Assembly: GCA_019236485.1 (NCBI GenBank)
Contig: JAFAIY010000121.1
Coordinates: forward strand, 1 to 8,503
Source: Comamonas sp.
Lineage (GTDB): Bacteria > Pseudomonadota > Gammaproteobacteria > Burkholderiales > Burkholderiaceae_C
Length of the DNA: 8,503 nucleotides
Reading direction: 5' to 3'
Of this stretch, positions 1-8,280 are shown piece by piece. The notes under the pieces were generated by a model that searched no databases, was not told the DNA's origin, and saw nothing but the letters and a program-made list of their open reading frames with translations. Position 1 is the first letter of the stretch. Each line of letters starts with the position of its first letter. A program made the position numbers and the translations under genes.

Positions 1-1
1 C

Positions 2-709
2 CTGGCCGACAAGCTCGAGACCCTGGTCGGCATGTTCGGCATCGGCAACCTGCCCACCGGCGATCGCGACCCCTTCGCGCTGCGCCGCCACGCTCTGGGC
101 GTGATCCGCATGCTGGTCGAGAAGGATCTGGAGCTGGACCTGGAAACCCTGTTGGTCAGCACGCTGCCGGCCTTCGGCGACAAGATCCAGGACGCCACGC
201 CCCAGTTGGTCGAATTCATCTACGACCGCCTGGCCAATATGTTCCGCGAACAAGGCTACAGCGCCCAGGAAGTGGAAGCCGTGCTGGCCTTGCAGCCCCA
301 GCGCCTGTCCGATGTGCAAAAGCGCCTGGAGGCCGTGCGCGCCTTTGCCGCTTTGCCCGAAGCCCCGGCCCTGGCTGCGGCTAACAAGCGCGTGGGCAAT
401 ATCTTGAAGAAGGCTGAAACAGCTGTTCAACCCCAGGTCAACGCAGCCTTGCTGGTCGAACAAGCCGAAAAGGACCTGTATGCCGCGCTGCAGCAAGTGG
501 CCCCCAAGGCCGAGCAGCAGTTTGCTGCAGGTGATTACACAGCCTGCCTCCAGACCTTGGCAGTATTACGTGCCCCCGTGGACGCCTTCTTTGAGCATGT
601 GATGGTGAATGCTGAGGACGAAGCACTGAAAGTCAACCGTCTGAGTCTGTTGGCCAAGCTGCATGCGGCGATGAATCGCGTGGCGGATTTGGCGAAATTG
701 GCTGCGTGA
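2..709 (+). CDS. glyS: Glycyl-tRNA synthetase beta subunit, C-terminal part (5' end outside the window)
   Basis: This is the C-terminal 235 residues of the beta subunit of the bacterial alpha2-beta2 glycyl-tRNA synthetase, which charges tRNA-Gly in the cytoplasm. The reading frame is open from base 2 and runs through an internal ATG at 32, so that ATG is not the start. Visible landmarks are GMFGIGNLPTGDRDPFALRR, typical of GlyS where it leaves the HD-like core, followed by a helical region ending near LAKLAA that corresponds to the DALR-type anticodon-binding domain of the family. The N-terminal roughly two thirds of the protein lies upstream and cannot be assessed. No frameshift is seen and the C-terminus looks complete. 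The gene ends just before a palindrome-rich gap and a polysaccharide cluster, to which it is probably functionally unrelated. Identification rests on recognising family sequence, not on a search. Confidence 0.95.
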   Translation: MADKLETLVGMFGIGNLPTGDRDPFALRRHALGVIRMLVEKDLELDLETLLVSTLPAFGDKIQDATPQLVEFIYDRLANMFREQGYSAQEVEAVLALQPQRLSDVQKRLEAVRAFAALPEAPALAAANKRVGNILKKAETAVQPQVNAALLVEQAEKDLYAALQQVAPKAEQQFAAGDYTACLQTLAVLRAPVDAFFEHVMVNAEDEALKVNRLSLLAKLHAAMNRVADLAKLAA

Positions 710-719
710 TTTGCAATTT

Positions 720-775
720 ATTGGCCATGGCCAGGGTTGTGCGCGATGCCATGGCCATTGCGCAAGCGATTTTTT
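720..775 (+). terminator. Nested palindromes and T-run after glyS, possible terminator or leader structure
   Basis: The gap after glyS holds a perfect 12-base palindrome TGGCCATGGCCA (722-733) and a second copy of its core, GCCATGGCCA (748-757). The arms 722-731 and 748-757 can pair as a 10-bp perfect GC-rich stem with a 16-base loop. A palindrome TTGCGCAA follows (759-766), then six T residues at 770-775. The T-run lies 12 bases beyond the main stem, so the fit to a classical Rho-independent terminator is imperfect. Because the TviB-like gene starts only 17 bases after the T-run, the structure could equally be a leader or attenuator, or a protein-binding site. No convincing sigma-70 promoter was seen in the gap. 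Confidence 0.35.
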
Positions 776-780
776 AAGGA
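776..780 (+). promoter_or_regulatory. Ribosome binding site of the TviB-like gene
   Basis: AAGGA lies 11 bases before the ATG at 792. It decides the start: the frame is open further upstream (to about 711), but that extension crosses the palindromes and T-run and has no family resemblance, whereas the protein starting at 792 (MNFSDATIAIIGLGYVG) matches the N-terminus expected for this family. Confidence 0.6.
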
Positions 781-791
781 AAACTGATTCC

Positions 792-2087
792 ATGAATTTT
801 TCAGATGCCACCATTGCCATTATTGGCCTCGGTTATGTCGGCTTGCCATTGGCGGTGGAGTTTGGGAAGCATCGTCCGGTGCTTGGCTTTGATATCAACC
901 GGGCTCGCGTGGCAGAACTGCAAAGCGGCAAAGACCACACCTTGGAATGCACATCCGATCAGCTGCAGGCTGCAGCGAAATTGCGGTATAGCTGTGAGGT
1001 GGAGGATCTAAAGAAATGCCACATCTTTATCGTGACTGTTCCAACACCGGTGGGAGAGGCTAACCGACCAGACCTCACACCCCTGATCAAAGCCAGCCAG
1101 ACCGTGGGTGCGGCGCTGAAAAAGGGCGATGTGGTGATTTACGAATCCACCGTGTATCCCGGCGCCACCGAAGAAGTCTGCGTGCCTGAACTGGAGCGCA
1201 TCAGCGGCCTGAAGTTCAACCAGGATTTCTTCTGCGGCTACAGCCCTGAACGAATCAATCCCGGGGATAAGGTCAACACGCTGACCACCATCAAAAAAAT
1301 CACCAGTGGCAGCACCCCAATGGTGGCGGACGCTGTGGATGGCCTGTATCGCGAAATCATCACTGCGGGCACCCATAAGGCGAGCAGCATCAAGGTGGCA
1401 GAGGCGGCCAAGGTGATTGAAAACACCCAGCGTGATCTGAATATAGCGCTGGTCAATGAGCTGTCTGTTATTTTCGCCCGCTTGGGCATTGATACCTTGG
1501 ATGTCTTGGAGGCAGCAGGCAGCAAATGGAATTTCCTGCCTTTCCGCCCCGGCATGGTGGGCGGGCACTGCATTGGCGTGGATCCATATTATCTGACGCA
1601 CAAGGCCGAGCAAGTGGGCTACCACCCCCAGGTCATTCTGGCCGGGCGGCGAATCAACGACAACATGGCGCGCTACGTAGCTCGCACTACCATCCAGCGC
1701 ATGCTGAAAAATGGCATGGATGTGCCGCGTTGCCGCATCGGTGTGCTGGGCATTACCTTCAAGGAAAACTGCCCGGACATTCGCAATAGCAAGGTTGCCG
1801 ACATGGTGCGTGAGTTTGAAACCTGGGGTGCCCAGGTCGTGGTGGCTGATGCCTGGGCCGATGTGGCTGAAGTGCAGCATGAATACGGCATTCCCTTGGG
1901 GCAGATCAGCCCTGAGCAGCCCGTTGATGCTCTGGTGGTGGCTGTGGGGCACAGCGAGTACCGCGCCCTCACGCCCGCGCAGCTCAAAGCCCTGACGCGC
2001 AGCCCCCAGCCTGTGCTTGCCGATGTGAAAAGCCTGTATGACCGCCATGCGATGGCCGATGCCGGCTTTAGCGTATTCCGTCTGTAA
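792..2087 (+). CDS. tviB: UDP-N-acetylglucosamine (or -galactosamine) 6-dehydrogenase, TviB/WbpO type
   Basis: A 431-residue cytoplasmic NAD-dependent nucleotide-sugar dehydrogenase that oxidises C6 of a UDP-N-acetylhexosamine to the carboxylate in two steps. The N-terminal Rossmann motif GLGYVG is at residues 12-17. The central domain has K207 and N211 in KVIENTQRDLNIALVNE, the conserved active-site helix. The catalytic cysteine is C260 in GGHCIGVDPYYLTH, and the C-terminal UDP-binding domain starts near residue 315 with GITFKENCPDIRN. Long stretches match what I recall of Salmonella TviB (UDP-GlcNAc to UDP-GlcNAcA) and Pseudomonas WbpO (UDP-GalNAc), and length is normal. Substrate choice cannot be read from sequence alone. 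Because a WbpB-WbpD-WbpE set follows, UDP-GlcNAc is the more likely substrate, with this enzyme filling the WbpA role. The next gene starts 15 bases after the stop, consistent with one transcript. Confidence 0.93.
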   Translation: MNFSDATIAIIGLGYVGLPLAVEFGKHRPVLGFDINRARVAELQSGKDHTLECTSDQLQAAAKLRYSCEVEDLKKCHIFIVTVPTPVGEANRPDLTPLIKASQTVGAALKKGDVVIYESTVYPGATEEVCVPELERISGLKFNQDFFCGYSPERINPGDKVNTLTTIKKITSGSTPMVADAVDGLYREIITAGTHKASSIKVAEAAKVIENTQRDLNIALVNELSVIFARLGIDTLDVLEAAGSKWNFLPFRPGMVGGHCIGVDPYYLTHKAEQVGYHPQVILAGRRINDNMARYVARTTIQRMLKNGMDVPRCRIGVLGITFKENCPDIRNSKVADMVREFETWGAQVVVADAWADVAEVQHEYGIPLGQISPEQPVDALVVAVGHSEYRALTPAQLKALTRSPQPVLADVKSLYDRHAMADAGFSVFRL

Positions 2088-3625
<1,538 letters not shown>

Positions 3626-3631
3626 TCATTG

Positions 3632-3664
3632 TTCCCCCTTGCATCGTCCCAGGTGGCGGGGGAG
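3632..3664 (+). other. Possible hairpin between the WbpD- and WbpE-like genes
   Basis: The 62-base gap contains TTCCCCC (3632-3638) and GGGGGAG (3658-3664), which can form a seven-base stem, including one G-T wobble, around a 19-base loop. No T-run follows, so it is not a standard intrinsic terminator. It could slow translation or stabilise message between genes, but may be chance. It lies just upstream of a start codon that lacks a good Shine-Dalgarno sequence. Confidence 0.2.
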
Positions 3665-3687
3665 ATGGCAGATAAATTCACTGACCC

Positions 3688-4776
3688 ATGGACTTCATCG
3701 ATCTCAAAACCCAATATCAACGCCTGAAATCCGATATCGATGCAGGCATTCAGCGCGTGCTGTCACATGGCCAATATATTCTGGGCCCTGAAGTGGCGGA
3801 GCTGGAGGAAAAGCTTGCTGCCTATACGGGGGGCAAATATTGCATCAGCGTGGCCAACGGTACCGATGCATTGCAAATCGCGCAGATGGCACTGGGTATA
3901 GGGCCGGGTGACGAAGTCATCACCCCCGGTTTCACCTACATCGCCACTGCCGAAACCGTGGCTTTGCTGGGAGCCAAGCCAGTGTATGTGGACGTGGATC
4001 CGCGTACCTATAACCTGGATCCTGTGCAGCTTGAGGCGGCCATTACTCCGCGTACCAAGGCCATTATTCCTGTCAGCCTTTATGGTCAGTGTGCAGATTA
4101 CGACGCCATCAATGCAATTGCACAAAAGCACGGCATCCCCGTCATCGAGGATGCTGCACAGAGCTTTGGCGCGACTTACAAAGGCCAGAGAAGCTGCAAC
4201 CTCACCACGATAGCGTGCACGAGCTTTTTCCCCAGCAAGCCTCTGGGCTGCTATGGTGATGGAGGAGCCATCTTTACCAATGACGACGAGTTGGCCAAGG
4301 CCATGCGGCAGATTGCTCGCCATGGTCAGGATCGTCGTTATCACCATGTGCGTGTGGGCGTGAATAGCCGATTGGATACCTTGCAGGCAGCGATCCTGTT
4401 GCCCAAGCTGGCTGTGCTGGATGAGGAAATAGCGCAGCGTCAGATAGTGGCTCAGCGATACGCCCAGCTGCTCGGTCAGCATGGCATCAGTACCGTTCCT
4501 CACATTGAAGTGCACAACACCAGTGCATGGGCGCAGTACACCATTCAGGTTGGCCGTCGGGACCAAGTGCAAGAGCAGCTCAAGGCGGCAGGCATACCCA
4601 CTGCCGTGCATTATCCCATCCCGCTGAACAAGCAGCCCGCTGTGGCGAATGCCCATGTGCATCTGCCAGTAGGGGATGCTGTAGCGCAAAAGGTAACAAG
4701 CCTACCCATGCATCCTTACTTGGATGAAGGCAGCATTCTGAGAGTGACCCAGGCTGTTGCCAACGCTTGCAATTAA
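3688..4776 (+). CDS. wbpE: UDP-2-acetamido-2-deoxy-3-oxoglucuronate aminotransferase (DegT/DnrJ/EryC1/StrS family, WbpE/WlbC)
   Basis: A 362-residue PLP-dependent aminotransferase of the sugar-nucleotide family. It takes the 3-keto uronic acid produced by the WbpB-like enzyme and installs a 3-amine, usually from glutamate. The PLP lysine is K184 in SFFPSKPLGCYGDGGA, one position from the K185 I recall for WbpE. D155 in IEDAAQSFGA is the residue expected to contact the pyridine nitrogen. NGTDALQIA (57-65) is the phosphate-binding loop region, and GVNSRLDTLQAAIL is the usual conserved block from the neighbouring-subunit side. The C-terminal HYPIPLNKQPA is also typical. The start fits the family N-terminus MDFIDLKTQYQRLK; the ribosome site before it is weak. 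It closes the tviB-wbpB-wbpD-wbpE module. The name rests on the neighbours as well as the sequence, because relatives in this family act on many keto sugars. Confidence 0.93.
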   Translation: MDFIDLKTQYQRLKSDIDAGIQRVLSHGQYILGPEVAELEEKLAAYTGGKYCISVANGTDALQIAQMALGIGPGDEVITPGFTYIATAETVALLGAKPVYVDVDPRTYNLDPVQLEAAITPRTKAIIPVSLYGQCADYDAINAIAQKHGIPVIEDAAQSFGATYKGQRSCNLTTIACTSFFPSKPLGCYGDGGAIFTNDDELAKAMRQIARHGQDRRYHHVRVGVNSRLDTLQAAILLPKLAVLDEEIAQRQIVAQRYAQLLGQHGISTVPHIEVHNTSAWAQYTIQVGRRDQVQEQLKAAGIPTAVHYPIPLNKQPAVANAHVHLPVGDAVAQKVTSLPMHPYLDEGSILRVTQAVANACN

Positions 4777-4794
4777 CACAATACATTTAAACCA

Positions 4795-4823
4795 TTGTCA
4801 GGCGGTCGTTGGCTGCTATTGAT
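4795..4823 (+). promoter_or_regulatory. Weak sigma-70-like promoter candidate before the O-acyltransferase gene
   Basis: In the 63-base gap after the aminotransferase gene, TTGTCA (4795-4800, five of six matches to the -35 consensus) is followed after 16 bases by TATTGA (4817-4822), which matches the -10 consensus poorly (three of six). It could give internal transcription of the acyltransferase-flippase part of the cluster. A match this weak occurs often by chance. Confidence 0.18.
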
Positions 4824-4839
4824 TTTTTAGCACCACTTC

Positions 4840-6681
4840 ATGAGTACCACTCATTACCGTTCTGACATCCAGGGCTTGCGCGCTATCGCGGTGCTGGCCG
4901 TGATGCTGTTCCACTACAACCCCGCCTGGCTGCCTGGCGGGTTTGTTGGCGTGGATGTTTTTCTGGTCATTTCGGGCTACCTCATCGTCTGTATCCTGCT
5001 TCAGAAAAAGGCCCAGCCGGACTATCGGTTGATAACTACGCTGCGCTATTTCTATCTCAGCCGCATCAAGCGCATCGCGCCAGCGTATTTCGCGATGCTG
5101 GTGCTGGTGTCGCTTTTGGCTGCAGTATTGCTATTGCCTCAAGATTTAGAGATTTACAAAAAAGGGCTGGGCCAGGCTGTTTGGTTTCACAGCAATAGCT
5201 ACTTTGCCGGTTTTGGTGATTACTTCGCCCCGGCCAGTCACGAACAGCCCCTGCTGCACACCTGGTCGTTGGCTGTGGAAATCCAGTTTTACCTGTTGGC
5301 GCCGTTTCTGGTTCTGTTGTTACCAGTCAGAGTGCTCAAGTGGATGCTCGGCCTGCTGCTCGTCGGCCTAACTATCTTGGCGCAATACCGTCTGAGCGTG
5401 CTGGGCATCCATCAAGATACCTACTACAGCCTGTATGCCCGCCTGCCCGAGTTTTGTGCTGGTGGTTTGATTGCTGCGTATGCGCACAGTTACAAAGGTG
5501 GGCGACACGCTTGGCCCGCTGTTGCGGGCTTGGTGATGGTATTGTCAGCCGCTGCAGTACAGCCCCGGCTAGGACCCTTCCCAGGTCTGCTGGCATTGTT
5601 ACCTGTGGTGGGCGCAGCGCTTATCCTTTTACATCCTTCACAGGGCTTTACCCAGTGCCTGTTGGGTAGCCGCTTCATGGTCGGGGTAGGCGAACTGTCT
5701 TATTCGCTGTACTTGTGGCATTGGCCAGTACTTGCCTTGTTGCGCTATTACACAGGAGAACAGCTACTGGACATACCCTTCAGTTTGCTGTTCTTTGCTA
5801 TTACTTTGTTGTTGGCCACTTTGTCTTTCTATGGGTTGGAGGCTCCGCTGCGAGTCAGTCGTATGGGTGTTCGCCAAGCTGTTGGCTACGGCCTGTTGAC
5901 ATGCGCGGCCCTAGCCACTGTGCCGAGCATGGCAAAACTCAATCAGGCGTTGTCGCCACCGCCTCTTCCTATCGAATATCAGCGCTACGCTGACCCAGCC
6001 ACCATTTGCCACGGTCAAATTATTGGTGACTGCCTGAAAGGTGATCTGAGCAGCGACAAGGAGGTGCTGGTACTGGGTGATTCTCACGCGGCCATGCTCA
6101 ACCTGTTTTTTGACCAGTTGGGCAAGGAGCTGGGTTTCAAGGCTCGGATCATCACTGCAAGCAGCTGTGTCACCATCCCTGGGTTTGACTACCAGAGGAT
6201 TGCCGAGTGGGGGCACAAGCCCTGCCTGACGCAGATCGAGCAGGCCCAAATACACCTACCCAGCGCCAAAGTCATATTCCTTGCCGCCAGTTGGAACTGG
6301 CAACTGGCCTCCAGTGATTTCCAGCACGCCCTGGAGGCTTTTTTGACCGCGCAAAGCCAGGCTGGCGCACGGGTCTACCTCCTAGAGCAAGAGCCCCTGC
6401 TGAGAAAAAACCCGCTGCGTGCCCTGCGTTTCAAGGCCTTGGGGCTGGCGCCAGAAATCGGCATCGACCCCGCCTACCAGCAAGCCAACACCACCTTGCA
6501 GCGTTTGGCAGCAAGCCACTCTGGCGTCAACTGTCTGAATTTTGAAGCCACCGGCCTGTTCGCCGAGGCGCCTTTTGCTGATGGCATCCCTATTTATCTG
6601 GATGAGCACCATCTGAACGAAGCTGGCGCCAAACGCTATGCCGCTGTAGTGCGCAGCGCATTCAAAAAAATCTTGGATTAA
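4840..6681 (+). CDS. Membrane O-acyltransferase (acyltransferase-3) with C-terminal SGNH domain, WbpC/OafA-like
   Basis: A 613-residue two-domain protein, likely an O-acetyltransferase that modifies the polysaccharide repeat unit at the inner membrane. Residues about 10-360 form the multi-pass acyltransferase-3 domain: DIQGLRAIAVLAVMLFH with conserved H25, GGFVGVDVFLVISGYLI (33-49), FYLSRIKRIAPAYF (71-84), HTWSLAVEIQFYLLAPF (140-156) and LSYSLYLWHWP (287-297). After a linker comes a periplasmic SGNH esterase-like domain: GDSHA at 413-417 with nucleophile S415, SWNW at 484-487, and the catalytic pair D588/H591 in YLDEHHLNEAGAKRY. Cysteines C390 and C398 ahead of GDSH fit the disulfides usual in these domains. 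The conserved EEQFY reads EIQFY here. WbpC of the Pseudomonas wbp locus has this design and a similar position, but acyl group and target sugar cannot be predicted. No strong ribosome site precedes the ATG. Confidence 0.9.
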   Translation: MSTTHYRSDIQGLRAIAVLAVMLFHYNPAWLPGGFVGVDVFLVISGYLIVCILLQKKAQPDYRLITTLRYFYLSRIKRIAPAYFAMLVLVSLLAAVLLLPQDLEIYKKGLGQAVWFHSNSYFAGFGDYFAPASHEQPLLHTWSLAVEIQFYLLAPFLVLLLPVRVLKWMLGLLLVGLTILAQYRLSVLGIHQDTYYSLYARLPEFCAGGLIAAYAHSYKGGRHAWPAVAGLVMVLSAAAVQPRLGPFPGLLALLPVVGAALILLHPSQGFTQCLLGSRFMVGVGELSYSLYLWHWPVLALLRYYTGEQLLDIPFSLLFFAITLLLATLSFYGLEAPLRVSRMGVRQAVGYGLLTCAALATVPSMAKLNQALSPPPLPIEYQRYADPATICHGQIIGDCLKGDLSSDKEVLVLGDSHAAMLNLFFDQLGKELGFKARIITASSCVTIPGFDYQRIAEWGHKPCLTQIEQAQIHLPSAKVIFLAASWNWQLASSDFQHALEAFLTAQSQAGARVYLLEQEPLLRKNPLRALRFKALGLAPEIGIDPAYQQANTTLQRLAASHSGVNCLNFEATGLFAEAPFADGIPIYLDEHHLNEAGAKRYAAVVRSAFKKILD

Positions 6682-6687
6682 GGCCGA

Positions 6688-7965
6688 ATGCGCAGACTCC
6701 TTCCCCAAAGCACCTACGCCCGCAACGTGCTCACGCTGATGACCGGCACCACGCTGGCGCAGGCCATTCCGGTCGCCATCAGCCCCCTCCTCACGCGCCT
6801 GTACAGCCCGGAGGAATTCGGCCGTTTTGCCCTCTACATGGCCGTGACCATGATTGCCAGTGTGCTGGTCACTGGGCGCTACGAGCTAGCTATCCTGCTG
6901 CCGCGCCAGGACAAAGATGCATTGCACATTGCCGCCCTGGCCATGGTACTCAGCATCGCCATGAGCGCCGTGTTGTTGCTTGTCGTCCTCTTCTTTGCCC
7001 AGCCGATCGCCGTGCTGCTGGGCGATGCCGCGCTGGCGCCCTGGTTGTACTGGGTGCCTGCATCCACCCTGTTACTGGGCATGTACCAAAGCCTCAACTA
7101 CTGGAGCAACCGCAAAGCGCAGTACAAGCGCCTGGCCATCAGCCGCACGGTGCAAAGCGGCAGCGCCTCGCTGGCACAATTGGGCAGTGGCTACGCAGGC
7201 AGCGGCGCCGTAGGCCTCGTGGGGGGGCAAATCACCGGGCAGGTGCTGGCTACCAGCGTGCTGGCACGCCTGATCTGGCGCGAAGACCACGGCCTCATCC
7301 GCACCCTGCTCCCTCTGCGCAGCGTGGCGCTGGCCAAAAAATACATCGACTTTCCCAAATATCTGATCGTCGCCCACGGCTTCAACACCGCCTCAGGCCA
7401 GATGCCCGTGCTGCTCCTCAGCGCCCTGTTCAATACCACAGCGGCGGGCTTTTTCACCCTCACCCAGCGGGTTATGGCTGCGCCCATGGCTCTGGTTGCT
7501 GGTGCTCTGGGCGATGTGTTTCGGCAAGAGGCTAGCCAAGCCTATATGCGCCAAGGCCAGTGCAAGGCTATCTATCAGAAGACATTCAAGCGTCTACTGT
7601 TGATCTCGGCAGTGCCCTTTACCATCTTTTTCTTTGTCGCTCCTGCGCTATTTGCCTGGATGTTTGGCGAACAGTGGCGCGTGGCCGGTGAATATGCGCA
7701 AATCCTGACGCCTATGGCATTTTTGCAGTTCATTACCAGCCCTTTGAGTTCAATGTTCATGATTGCGGAAAAACAAAGGCTGGATTTGCTTTGGCAGATA
7801 TTTCTATTGTTCTTGGTCATTGTTTCTTTTGTGTTGGGAAAATTTTTCTCAAATTCGGCGGATGCATTGAAAATTTTCTCATCTGCCTACTGTCTTGCCT
7901 ACGGAGTCAATGGGGTAATGACTTATCATTTTGCAAAAAATAGTACGTCGCTATGGAAAAATTAA
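6688..7965 (+). CDS. wzx: Oligosaccharide flippase, Wzx-type (polysaccharide export MATE/MVF superfamily)
   Basis: A 425-residue, very hydrophobic multi-pass inner-membrane protein, close to the usual length for Wzx (about 400-480 residues with 12 segments). Its N-terminus, RNVLTLMTGTTLAQAIPVA followed by SPLLTRLYSPEEFGRFALY, is a recognisable opening of Wzx-type flippases, with a charged TRLYSPEEFG loop between the first two segments. Its role would be to flip the undecaprenyl-diphosphate-linked repeat unit to the periplasmic face for Wzy-dependent polymerisation. It begins six bases after the acyltransferase stop with a short AAGG near the ATG, and its last 13 bases overlap the next gene, so all three are probably one transcript. 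Base composition changes within it: GC is 72% at 7201-7260 but 40% at 7741-7800 and 33% at 7801-7860, so the last ~75 codons look different from the rest. The symbol is functional; Wzx sequences diverge strongly. Confidence 0.87.
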   Translation: MRRLLPQSTYARNVLTLMTGTTLAQAIPVAISPLLTRLYSPEEFGRFALYMAVTMIASVLVTGRYELAILLPRQDKDALHIAALAMVLSIAMSAVLLLVVLFFAQPIAVLLGDAALAPWLYWVPASTLLLGMYQSLNYWSNRKAQYKRLAISRTVQSGSASLAQLGSGYAGSGAVGLVGGQITGQVLATSVLARLIWREDHGLIRTLLPLRSVALAKKYIDFPKYLIVAHGFNTASGQMPVLLLSALFNTTAAGFFTLTQRVMAAPMALVAGALGDVFRQEASQAYMRQGQCKAIYQKTFKRLLLISAVPFTIFFFVAPALFAWMFGEQWRVAGEYAQILTPMAFLQFITSPLSSMFMIAEKQRLDLLWQIFLLFLVIVSFVLGKFFSNSADALKIFSSAYCLAYGVNGVMTYHFAKNSTSLWKN

Positions 7966-8280
7966 AAATATTATTGATCACGCAAGGTGTTTCCAGGCTG
8001 GTGAGACCGTTATTTGAATCAGAACATCAGGTGATCGGGGTTCTGGAATCCATGTCGCGCGATTTTGATGGATCAAAAAATAAATCTATATTGGTTAGAT
8101 TTCTAAAAAAAATCTACAGTGCCGTAAAAAGGCAAGATGTATTTCTTCCTGATTTTTGTAGGAAAAAAAATATTCCATATAACTTTATATGGAAGAAAAA
8201 CTCAAAAGAAATCGCGGGCTGGATTGAAAGTTTGAATCCGGATTTGATTGTTGTTTTCAGCATGTCCCAGCTCCTGAAAG
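7741..8280. other. AT-rich tract across the flippase/formyltransferase junction
   Basis: Hand counts per 60 bases give 40% GC at 7741-7800, 33% at 7801-7860, 43% at 7861-7920 and 23% at 7921-7980, and 30% over 8101-8220. Composition returns to 53% at 8281-8340, where the conserved formyltransferase core is encoded. Upstream, 7201-7260 is 72% and 2341-2400 is 55%. Many A-runs of five or more occur. The tract spans two reading frames that are both intact, so it is not non-coding; it suggests DNA of different ancestry joined inside the cluster. Confidence 0.6.

Noticed and set aside
711..791. A 27-codon upstream extension of the dehydrogenase reading frame
   Set aside because: It reads through the palindromes and T-run, has no family similarity, and the AAGGA at 776-780 supports the ATG at 792.
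3763..4689. A 308-codon open frame on the minus strand opposite the aminotransferase gene
   Set aside because: It is the complement of a well-conserved PLP enzyme and shows no family motif of its own.
4801..4812. GGCGGTCGTTGG, resembling the ops element (GGCGGTAG...) of RfaH-regulated polysaccharide operons
   Set aside because: It misses informative ops positions, lies in the middle of the cluster and not in a leader, and ops/RfaH control is mainly described in enterobacteria.
4777..4839. Possible intrinsic terminator ending in the T-run at 4823-4828
   Set aside because: No GC-rich stem precedes the T-run; only a short GCTA/TAGC match flanks it.
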